From contig NC_092802.1 of assembly GCF_918797505.1 (NCBI RefSeq), forward strand, positions 17,691,883 to 17,755,882: a DNA stretch of 64,000 nt, in the 5' to 3' direction. The translations under genes were made by a program, and so were the position numbers. Source of the stretch: Bemisia tabaci (lineage: Eukaryota > Arthropoda > Insecta > Hemiptera > Aleyrodidae). Positions 1 through 12,200 of this stretch are shown here, piece by piece. How positions within the stretch are numbered: position 1 is the stretch's first letter; the number at the start of each line of letters is the position of its first letter. The notes beneath the pieces were generated by a model that did not search any database, was not told the origin of the DNA, and saw nothing but the letters and a program-made list of their open reading frames with translations.

Positions 1-98
1 AATCTTGCGAGGTATTTTGTATGGACCTTCAATATTTTTTGTATCACTTTGATTTTATTTTTTCATTTTCATCCCTCAAATTCAATAATTTCCTCCAG

Positions 99-241
99 AA
101 TCCAAAGCAACCAAAGCTCCTGCAGAAAAGGAGCCTGCAAATCCTGCCACAACACCTGGTATAGAGTCACCATTGCCAACCACAGAGCACTTGAGGAAGG
201 AGTCCAGTACCCAAACTACACTCCCAAACCTACCAGGAGCC
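99..241 (+). CDS. MIF4G gene, linker exon (first in window)
   Basis: The sequence tcctccag precedes the exon and gtaagt follows it. Forty-seven codons after a 2-nt partial codon read through without a stop and end in phase 0. The peptide is rich in Pro, Thr, Ala and Lys (ATKAPAEKEPANPATTPG), as expected for the disordered stretch before an MIF4G domain. Assignment rests on phase and position, since the sequence is low complexity. Confidence 0.5.
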
Positions 242-3200
242 GTAAGTCTTAAAATTCAGGTCTCAGAGCTTGTATCCTGTCTTTATTTTAATAAGTCGTT
301 CAAATGGGACACCGTGCCCAAAAAGTCCGTGTGCAGCAACATTGCACACTGCAATATTGCGAACTGACGTTGTGACAATGTCTTCTCAAAGTAACCCATG
401 AGTCACTATTCGTTTTGCAAGCCAATGTTCCAACAATATTGCTATGGTAACTGAGTAAATATACTAGACGTACAGTACCTATCTCTCAATACTTCCAATA
501 AACTGCTGGGTAGACTTAATGCATTTTAGAATCCATGCCAAATAAGTTTGTTTAATCTCTTTGAGAGTAAGACAAAAAATCAGCCATCCATCATGATTGT
601 TGCATTCACTTTTAACACTAAACTGAAGACAGCTGCCCTTCTGTCACACTCTAAAAGTGTACAATCTCTGTGAATTCATAAGAAAACGTGTGCAACAGAG
701 TTCAACATTTAAATACATTGCCGGGAAAAGGAGACATCAGCAAAGAACAAGTTTTGAGGGAACAGCATTGGAGAATTCACTTTCTTCCCAGAGGTACATA
801 AATGAGTGATAGAATTATGCAACCAAAGGTCAATCTCAAAGTTGAACATGTTAGAGCTTAATGGTAATGTTAAATGGCTTGATGTTAATGTGAACACATT
901 TTTCTGTCCATAGTAAACTGTAGGCTTGTTTTAAATCCTTCTTTTTCGGTCAAAAAATATCAGAGGCTGAAAATGCTGAATCTTTCAAGTAAAAATAAAA
1001 CAAAAAATGTTTTTCCAAAAATTAATGTAAAATAATTTCTCTATCATAATGCAAGGCATTATTTCATTTAATTGCTTTATTTAACAAGGACACTGAGTCT
1101 GTGTCTGTCAACAACAACAACACTGTGTCAACAAAGAAAAATAATGTTTCAATTTGTGAGTTTATGAATTGTCAAAAAGTCTATGGAGCCTTTTGTTATC
1201 ATTTATGCTTATGAATTTCTTGAGGCATGGAACATACAGCAGCCATTTTTGCAAGGGAAACCCTGATTGACAGGGATCTCTGAACATCCATGTCCCATAA
1301 AGTTTATGACTCTACGAGCAAGTTTGTATGTTGTTGACAAAATTATCTTTATAGTTCTTCATGCACATGACCTCACTGTCATTGTTAGGTTTGTACTTGA
1401 TGATGCTGTATTGCAAGCTCTGCGGACAATTTTGATGTAGCTTGGCACCTTAACATAGGCGTAGGTGGTCGCAGGATCTCAGATGATCGCAGGAAAAATT
1501 AATTCAGGGATGTTTCTCAGTTTGTCAGAGGTTCAAAATCAAAATATAGTTCGGATGAAATTTTTTTTTACCTCAAAGTCAAGAGCTCTCGGATGGCAAG
1601 AGACCATACTTTCCTTTCACTTACCTTGGATAAAAGTAGAGTTACCCTCATAAGCATACTATGGCCACTGGATTATCGATCTCTTATCAGCTCAGCCATA
1701 TTAGACTACATAGAACTTTCAGCTTTAAATAAATGAAAATGACACACGTTGCATGCAAGTGATGCAAAAATACTGACAGTGAAACTTTATCAGCTTGTTT
1801 TACCTTAAACTAAACTAACTCAAATCATACAATTAGGCGTCTTTAGATATACAGTTTTGAAACAATTTTAGTGGACTCCTTATACATTCAGGAAAGAAAT
1901 TTCAACTTGAATCTCTACAATGGCAAAGTTGGTAACAGGTGTGAAACTTTTTTTTTACCTGAGGGTCTCCATTAGGTACAGTGAAAAAGTTGGAGGCCAT
2001 TTTGGCAGGAAAACTTGAAGTCACAGGTATTCTAAAAATTATTTTGATGAGAAATAGGTCAACATTTGTCTCTTCAGACTATAATGATTAATTGTGAACA
2101 AAATTAAAAAGTGTCGTATGAAGTGAGGGAGAAGTGTGCGGCTAGAATAAACTGAAACCGATTCGGCAGCTCAGAGCCAGTGATTAAAGCATGCAGACGG
2201 ATAGGAGAGTCTCATTCCTACACAATGCACATAGCTTAACGTGAGTTATAAATGCAGCTCGCTTGTTGCAAGCGCTGTAAAAAAAATACATTTCTCTAAC
2301 CATGAAGTCCATTTGTGCCAAGATAAATGTCCCCTTATAGATTTATTCGTAAAAGAAAATGTTTTCTGGATGCATTTTTATTGTGATTTTGTATTGCTTT
2401 CAGCTGGAAAATGATTCCAAAGCCTTAGTAAACCAGCTGATACCATTTGACGAAGAAATTGTGGATGTTGTGGCTGAGAAATGCATAGAATCTAGAGTTG
2501 AATCGTGGGGACTTGCTGAAACCATCATCCAAAAGGTTTGCACTTAGTGTTGAGTTAATGAGTTTCAAATTTTTTTTTAGTTTCCTCATTGAAAAATCGA
2601 CGTTGATAGATAAGTATAGGAAAAGTGGTACAATTTATCATCGATCCAACTAATTCTTGCCTCTTTTTTTTTTGACTTTTATACAAGATTACAAACTTTA
2701 AAAATGCAGATGAACAAGAAATGAGTCGCATCAAAAACTCTAACTTTCAAATTACCTTGATTTTAACAAAAAAGACAAATTTCAAGAAGTTCAAGAAAAG
2801 GACCCTGCACACCTCTTATGGGAAGCTGCACCACGACCGATTGCCTTCTGACTTATGTTTTTCGATTCTCCTCAAGATGCTGATCAAAAGTTATAATTGC
2901 CCCAACTTTCTACGATGTACCGTTTTCGCAAAAAACCTAAGAGAAGATTCAATTATTTGGCGATAAAAAGCCAGAAAGATTCCTCATTTCAGTACTGGAG
3001 TGAACAAATCAGGGGAACTCCCGCACTGAGCGGCAGTCTTATCTCGGATTCCGCTCGCCGTTTTGCTCGACCATTCAAATCAGATTCTTGAGGAGCATAA
3101 GAACAGGAAAGTCTGAACGTCTACCGGGCGAGTGCGGGAGAGAGATAGCCTCTGAGTCGGCAGGTACAGATAAGAAGACGGACACGCGCTACGTTTTTTC

Positions 3201-6200
3201 CTTATTTACATCGGGCCTGTCCTCAAATGCTTTGTCCTTTTTTATTTATTCATGGTTGCCGAATAATTGAATCTTCTCTTAGGTTTTTTGCGAAAACGGT
3301 GCATCGTAGAAAGTTGGCGCAATTATAACTTTTGATCAGCATCTTGAGGAGAATCGAAAAACATAAGTCAGAAGGCAATCGGTCGTGGTGCAGCTTCCCA
3401 TAAGAGGTGTGCGGGGTCCTTTACAAAAATTTCAATTTAGATGTGGCACCAGTCAACAAGTTTAACATCAAATCATTCTTTCATGGAGATCTTAAGGATG
3501 AAAATCCTAATTTGAAGAAATTAGGCATTTATCAAATGGAATGTCAAGATTGTGACAAAGTTAATTTTGGTTTGACAAGGAGAAATATCATCACTAGAGC
3601 CAAGGAACATCTTAGAAACATAAATAAGGGAGAAGTTGACAAATCATCAGTTGCAAAACATTGTTGTGAAGAGTCCCATAGGATCCAGGAAGAACCTGTG
3701 CTTTTAGAAGAAGTTTTTTGTCCAATTGATTTGCCAATGCTGAAGAAAATTTTCATATTCAAGAAGAGAGCTAGATTGATGAATGAGGATCTTGAAGGGC
3801 TGGACGATCGGCTACTCTCTGTCCTAGTTTTGGAATCTGACTAAAGGTGCGCTGCGAGCGCCTCAGTCGTTACCTGCTGAGGATGGGAGCAGTTAGGCTT
3901 CCAAAATAAATTTGTCCTTCTTGTTAAAATCAAGGTAATTTGAAAGTTAGAGTTTTTGATGCGACTCTTTTCTTGTTAATTCTTGCTTGTTCGATTCATA
4001 TTTTCTGTTATAAAAAGGATGACTCATGAGACCTTGGGGACTCTTGTAACTCTGTGAAATTACACCTTTAATTAGCAAAAAATTGTTGGATTGAGGAATT
4101 TTAAGATGGGCCAAATAACAGCCCTTATTGATACTCCTCCACCTAGCTCTAACCAATATTTGAAAATATTTCCTTTCAAATTTTGAGAATAGGAAATATA
4201 ATCTATTCATAACAAGGATACTCAGCTTTAATTCCGTGAGTTGTGAAGACTAAGTTAATTTTTTATTTCAGGCTATTAACGATCCTGAATGCAGTATTGC
4301 TTGTGCCGCACTAAGCAGAAAGTTGACGCATTGATTTTCGATTTGCGCAATCGCTCAAGGAAAGCTGCTCCGAAAAGTTTGACTTTTTGCACTGGAAATC
4401 AAATAAAACTAGCTGCAAAGATAATGATAACAACTCTCTACGGGTGAGTATCTCAATTTCATTTTCCCAGGAGGGAAGCCTCTCGTCCTTTCCACCGGCC
4501 TGTTCCCTGCTCCCTCTTGAACCAATGTGATTTTTTCCAAGAATATTAAGGCGGCGAAGGAACCTAAAATCTTTCCAAATTGGCACAAATTTTAGATAAC
4601 CTACTTTCTTTACAGATAGAATCGATTTCTACCTGAATCTGGTCAATATTCGAACATGACTAAAATAAGCTACACTTTTGTGGCATGAGCTTTTCCATTA
4701 TGGGAGGATGACTGAGCTGGAGTTCTTTAATTTTTTGGGAAGATTGAATTGCGAAGTTTACTTTTCCAAACTAATTACCAATGCAGAAAAAAGTCTCACA
4801 ATCTGACAAAATTCACTGGGGCCACAACTGCGCATGTGCAGGTGTGCGCAATTGGGACACATGAACTTATCGATGCAAGGTTGGTGCTGACACTCATCGG
4901 TTGGTGAGCCATGCGAATTTCTGGTAGTTGTCTCGCTCTCCGTAACAGAGGATGCATTATCTACATGATTCAATGTTTTTGGTAATACCCCCAAAGTGCA
5001 AACATTACGAGAACATATTATGTCCAAGATATAATTTTGAAACAATTTCCTCTGGTGTTTCTTTTTAAAGGAAGTCTTATTTAAAGAAGACAGTTGTAGA
5101 TTTGTCATCATTAAAACCATAAGAAGGATTCATTTAAATCTCAGTATGTGCACTTTCAGGGTTGCAATTCTTTAATCAGGCAGGTATAGACATCTTATTT
5201 ACCAAATCTGATCGTATTTTTTGAAAATTCTACTAAATTTTATTCATTAAAATATCCTGAAATTTCCACAAACAAATGCCGTCCTTCCAGGTTTGTGATT
5301 TTTGCACAAATCATAGCATAACATCAACATCTGATATGAAGGGTGCTTCCACCATAAAGTACTCCTTTATAATCGGAAAAGGTGAGGCTGCTAAAAACTT
5401 AAGTCCAGTCGGGGCTCCTGTTTCAATTTTGAAATTATTTTCTCAAAATCAAGAAAATCAGAACATTTTGACCTCAATCAATACAAAATTGTTAAAATTG
5501 GTCCGATTCTGTCGGAAATATTGATCCCTAAAGTTGGGGGATAGAGCTCCCTTGATAAAATGCTAGGCCACTAAATAGACTTGGAGGTGAGGCAAAAAGG
5601 TGTTTTCATGGGTAGTTAATCCCAAGAAATCCGATTTTGATGTCCTGGAGCTCGCAGGGCTTTTTTGATGGGGTAGCAAGGATGCCCTACACTAGGGTAA
5701 ACAAACATTTTTGGACAAGTAGCATCTGAAATATTAATATTTATGGTGAATTTATTTTAATTTTAAGTTTCACCATAAATATCAACTACACTAGGGTATT
5801 TCTTATTTTTTCAATTTTCGAATTCGAAGGAGGTCCTGGTCTTAAAAGTTGATGTGTCGATAGATTAGAAGCCTTGTGCAAGGAAAAAAATTAATAACGA
5901 TTTTTACCCGGTGCTGAAACGACTTAAGTGACACAGGTTAAAATTTGAGGTTTTTAGATAGAATAGCACTGTTTTCCCATGGGAAACGCCGAGTTACAGG
6001 TTTACAGGGCAAAAGTTTCGTCCATTTGGTCGTATCTGCAATACTGAAGCCGTTAAACACCCAAGAATGGCGGGCGCAATGAGATACATTAGGAGCAAAG
6101 CGGGCGCGCCGCAGCGCAACGCGCGCATCCTCTGCACTGCTTAAATGACATGCCGCACGCACGGACCAAGCTTACGCGGGCCCGAAATTCCCATCTGTTG

Positions 6201-9200
6201 CAACGCATCATTATGAATTGACCTGGATCCACTATGACGCTAAAAAACAGTTGGAATGAATAAATATATCTAAAAGACAAATTTTCTAAGTAAAATATTG
6301 GATATATGTAGGAAAATCAATTTCAACAAATAAAACAATCCAAAGTTAATCAACTAAATCAAATATTCAACAGTTTACTTAAAGGTTTAGAGCCTCAAAA
6401 TGTCTATCAGACATTTTTTGGATTTTTGTATGGTTTTGTTGACTATGCATGCAACTTGTGATAGATCATGAAAATGGAGCTCTTGTTTGTGTCAGGAGTT
6501 GGCGATTTAAGTACTGATTTCTTAATACTGAAGTCGTAATAGAGTATATATCCCTGCTGTCTTCTGAGTCCACCTCTCTATCATGCCAAACTTTCCTTGC
6601 AAAGGTAAGGAGCAAATGAATCAATAAATGAGCATGAGCATGAGCATGAGAAAATGAGAGGGGGGGAGGCTCTGGGACTGTCAGCTTCGGACTTCTTGGA
6701 GTCAATTATCTACAGAAACATTTTTTTTCTGGGCCTCTACATCAATTTACTTTAGTGACCTAATATTTCATCGAGAATGGGGGGGGGGGGTGGCTTTGTC
6801 CCCCAACTTCAGGGGTCAATGTCTTGAATAGGTTTGGGCTAATCCTGCATTTATTGAAATGGACGAGGTCAACATTTTTGGTGCATTCGATTTTTGATAA
6901 AATTCTTTCAATATTGTGATGGGAACCGCGGTTTCAAATTTAGGATCCCCTTTTCAGTTCCCAAGAGGGCTGAGGGGGTGGGGGGTGGGTGGGGGCTTTG
7001 GGATCATGAAGTTGGAATCCGTAAGATTAATTTTCTTGTGACCTTTGACTGTGTCTGATCTAAAATAACCAAGAACAAAGCCTGCTCACTGAAAAAAAAG
7101 TATGGTAGCATCTACTGTAAGTCTACTTGATTTTTTACACAGTGATAATATTCAGTGAAAATAACTAGAATTATGGTAGTATTCACCAGAACTCTGGTGA
7201 TACTAACCATAATATGGTAAATGCTACCACAGAGTCTGGTGTTTATTACCATACCTGTATCACCATGCTAGTGTATGGTAAAATCTACCATATTTTTTTT
7301 TGCTTGTCGCATATTTTATGTAAATTGCGTAAGCTGTGTAACACTTTAACATCTACACTGAAAAAAAACTATGGTACATTTTAGAATTTTAAGAGTGTAA
7401 AATCAACACGGTTTTTATTGCAGTGCTGAAAATTATTAAAATCTTCGCAAAATGAGGTTATTTTGATCTTTTAAAGGAGACCATAAGTTGTAAGCCAAAA
7501 TTGTCAGCAAACTGCATCTTAAAACCTTTATATCTTCCTTATAAATATCTAGTGACAGTAGTATTGGGGCAGCTACATCAAAAAGATGACTACTAAGGTT
7601 CATCTGTTTTGAATAACTCTCTCCGTGCCCTGTCATTCACATCTTTGCTTTCTCTAGGCAAAATTGCGGACAAAGCTGGCATCTTTACCTGAGGGAGAAG
7701 ACGAAAAAATTGTCAAGATGAAGCAGATGCGTCTTTACAGGTAAAACTTATAAATTTAGCTACAGAAAATAATCTATTCAATGATTCACAGAATGAAGTC
7801 TACACTTCAATGGTCAATTTTTTAATACTTGCCCATAAATTACAATACCAGAAAATCCCTCACAAAAGAAAGTTTATGTAATCTGTCGTAAATATTTTAA
7901 TATTTCTTTTGATTCATAGTCTTACCATTTTGTTATTAATGATACAAGATGTCCTGCAAGTCGTTTCATTGTCCTTTTTTGAGCCAACAAATGGAGCCAG
8001 AAAAGTGCAGATCATATTAGCTCAATGAGAATTTTAAAGCTTTTCAATGGCAAATATTTTTTAAAGTTGGGCCTAAAAACCAAAGAAGAAGATTTTCGTC
8101 CCCCCCCCCTTCTCTAGGTATTATCTAAACTTTTTGCATGGGTTGCTCAAACTTGAGTCCTTCTTTTTCTGAATTTTCAGACCTGTCAAAGAGTACTATC
8201 CTTTGGACCTCAATATTTTCGGAACAATAGAAGATATCAAGGTCTAGTTTACACCTAAAACTGTCTAAAATTGTATAATTTAAGGTACTTTTAGGTGAAA
8301 CTTTCAAGATATCATCTTCAGGTCAGGTTATGTCCACTTCCTTAGTTTCGGAAAGCATTTTTTTTGTTTTTTTTACCTCTAGGAAACGTAGGTATTGACC
8401 CAATATCTACGTTGACCAATAATTGACCCAATATCCCTTTTGATCCGCAGCCAAAACCAGCTTTTTAAATTTGCCATCGTATTTTGCATCTAATGAGTGG
8501 TCGTTGGCTCTGAGGAAGTACTTGGTTTGGAAGATATGAAGAATTAAAGTTTGGCAATCTACATAAATCAAAAAATAATCTATCATCTCACTGATGTTTG
8601 AAGCCCGTTTACAATTTATGATACAACAGCTATGAAATTTAATTTTTTTTACAGATTTTTCGGCCACCTATTCTTACAGGATACGCTTAGTTATGAATTT
8701 ATGCATAAAGTTTTTTTCCATTTGCTGCGACAAAGGAGAGATATCTATATTGAAACATTATGTGCATTACTATCCAGTACAGGCAAACATTACAGCATTC
8801 AAACCTCAAAATATAATAGCCAGAATATGTAAGTAAGGAAGTATCTACTTAATCCTGCTTTACTCTCTTTGTAGTATGTACCCTATGAAGTCTAGCTGCG
8901 AAGAGTTAATGTATCAAAAAAGGAATTGAAGGAATCAGCTTCACAGTGTAGCACCAGGATGTCTGTTGGTCCCGAAAGTCCAAAAATAGTACTGTTTTTC
9001 TGAAAGTGGCTTGGAAGTACCTGAAAAGTACGCAAATTCCGCTAAAAGACCCGGAAATTTTTGCGTCATTCTGATAGAATGAAGCAAAAGGCCCTGCATT
9101 TTGGAGTCAGGAAGGGAAAATTGCTCCACACGACGGAAAAGGGGAAAAGAGGCAGGAAAATTGTGGGGAGGGGTAGTTTGGAAGATGCGCATTTGCCATT

Positions 9201-12200
9201 ACCGAAGTGAAAAGCTGAGCAGGAAAAAAAAAAAAAAAAACCTTGTCTCTTCCGTGCCCAGCCCTGCAATAACCTGAAATGGTGCCCCTGCATTCCGTAC
9301 AGGTCTTTTTAGATAGTCTGGAAAGTGTGTGATCCCTCGCGTATTGATTGTTAAAGCAAGATTCATCCATCAGATTGCATTGTGCAGCTAGCTGATGTTT
9401 TGGCCACCAATGAGCTTCTAATTCCGTGGCTTCATATTTTTTGTTCCGATTTGCCCGTGAATTTTGTAATTTTTGTAATTTTGTTACGTAACTAAAGGCA
9501 CTGAAAAAGTACTAGATTTTCCTGATGAGGAGGTGCTGAATTTTTTTAAAATTACTGGAAAGTACCTTAAATAAACAGATTTTTTACCAGCTATTTTTAA
9601 AGACTCGTTGAAGGAAGAGGAGGAGGTTACCAAAAATTCATACTTTAATGATTGCAAGAGTTCGTAGGGATAAAAATATTTTTGGCTATAAGTAGGCAAT
9701 AAATCAATGATTTTTATAGGGAAAGGGGTGCTGGCCTCATTCAGCGTTTTGAAAAGGGGCTCTTATTTGCGTTACAATGGATCACCATACAAGGCTCCTA
9801 CGAATTTAAGCATTTATCGTATGTTTTATTTTAAGAGTTTCACATTGAACATGATTCAAGCAGAGAGAATTACCTACCAAAGTAAACTCCTAAAATAGTT
9901 ATCAACATTTTTATACAGCATAGGGAACAAAAAATGTTTTATTTTTCCGCTCACAAGAAAATCTAGAGCCTACTTGAATCAAATAGTGCCCTACAACGAT
10001 AATGGCAGTGTACCTCTCTCACCCTGTGTTGTTCAAAGAGTAAACAATGTGCAGTAGCTGAACAGTAACACCGAGATAGAGGTTGCCATATTTTCATACC
10101 ACAGAGAATGTTTTTGTTTAGTGTGCGATTTAACTTCAGTAGATAATGGTTCTTTTCATGAGTGGAAAGTTTGAATTAATGAATCGGGAAATGTTAATAT
10201 TTTGGCAAAGAGTTACTCTCAATTATTTTTGTTGCGTAATTTGTATTCCAAGATTGAGTTCGATGAACGAACATAAATAATAATGCTTAAATTCGCACCT
10301 AGTCTAGTGGTCCATTTCTTCTTTACTTTTCTCCCTCTTCATCCCACGCAAAAATGCCAGTGCAATAAAAAATTATTAAACAGCTCATTTCTAAACTAAT
10401 TTGAAAGTAAGGCATAGTAACTGGTAACAATTAATCTTACGCCATCTGCATAAGAAATGGAACAAATTAATAAAAAATACAGAATCAAGCCTCATTTTGG
10501 AACAAAATTAAGTGAGGAGTAGTTTTGAACGCAACAAGTTTCACTTTCTCTTTATCAAAAATTCGAAGTCAAGAAAAAATATTGTGAGTGTGAAAGTTTT
10601 AAAACTTAGTTTTCTCCTCTGTTTTTTGGTTCCCATTGGAAGTGGCTTTGTTCTTGCTCTTCATCCCCTACATTTTTTACTAGGAACGTACTGTTCCTGT
10701 TTGTCCAGCCTTTACTCTAAGGATTCAGAGATCTTCTGGCGATGAAAGATAGCTCTGTGCCCACCTCTTCCTTTGTCTGGCTTTGCTCCTTCCTGCTAAA
10801 CTTGGTCAAATTACAAGCTGTCTAGAACAAAAATTTAATTAATAAGTCACAGGCAATCAAATTAAAGAGTGATGGAAATTGAAAGACCAGGGACTTTGGC
10901 AGATCACTTCACCAAGTTCAACATTAAATAATCAGAGGCATAGAATAATAGCTAACAGAAAGGTAACTGGCAGATCCTCCCGTAAGATTGCGTATAGTCA
11001 CTTTTTCGAAGCAGACTTTGCTCTATTTCCTCGCGAAATTTGGAACGGTAGGCTGAGCAGGGGTCACGGGGATTTCAAGAATTGGAGCAAAGATGGCCAA
11101 CTGCTGCCCTTCCGGTAGCCATTATTCTATGTCAGTGGCAAGAATAACTGATAATCCTCTAGAAGCTGAAGAATTGCACACAACTCGCCTTGAAATTGCC
11201 TTGCATGAACCCCATATGTCAGTCATATGATGAATGTTACAGCCAGCAACAATGAATTTCTAGGCAAGAAGCCTAGGCAATATATGTTACTAAAATGCTT
11301 GAATATGAAGTCAGAATAACGCAGGGACACTGCCTGTATATCATGGATTTAGATAGCATGAGGTCTGAACTTGGGCATACATTAATGAGAATTTTTGGGC
11401 CAGTGATGTTACCACACCCACCTTCGATCATTTACTGAATTTCCAAATGCTGATTGATGGAAAATGCTCTCCAGTCAGCCCTGAGTCCAGCTCAAGGCTA
11501 CTCAGATAGTTAAGTGAGCTCCTCTATTTTACAGTCCATTAGACGGCAACTGGCCTTTACCTTTTGGCACTACATATTTTTCTACTTATTTCAATTATAA
11601 AAAATTGCTTACAAATCTTCTGTAAGTGCTTTATAGGAACTTAATCTGTTACCTTTTAAACTGTGTCACAACAATTATGAATGATATCAGTAGCTAAAAA
11701 TTGCTTGGTATTTGTTCAGAATGTAGCAAAATGATGTGGCTGGTACCCAATACTTTAAAATTTTGATTTTTGATTTTTCTTCCTTTTTTTCCACAGGAAT
11801 TAGATCCAATTATGGAAGAGCTGTACGAACTTGTTGAGTCAAATGATGGAAATGCTACAATTGATCAGAAATTATCCCCAAAGTGTGTGAACTCGATGCT
11901 TTTGGTTTTGAAAAAATGGAGCAATGACTGGAATTGAAAAATAGTAGTGTATATGTGATACCTACCCTACCAATAAGTGATGTGTGAAGTGTCTTAAATA
12001 CTTTCAGGGCTTTAATGACTTGTTTTTCCCTGGGGGCCGATTATTGAAAGTTTAAAGCAGCCCGATATGACATTGAAATTAGACATTGACAACATATGTA
12101 TTTGTATGGTAGACATATAGATAGGGCTGAGTCTTGTCATGTGCTGACATAGTTTCAATAATCGGCCAGCTTGTCGTCCAGTCATTTTTAGTGTAATCAT

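Noticed and set aside
4322..4359. A 38-nt GT-AG micro-intron that would avoid the frameshift in exon 4272-4443
   Set aside because: It is shorter than usual insect introns and leaves the exon in a phase that does not match 7658; the +1 frame fits the next exon.
4758..5120. 120-codon minus frame with Cys-rich stretch near its end
   Set aside because: The CxxC-like spacing is irregular and no family is recognised; nothing else supports a gene inside this intron.
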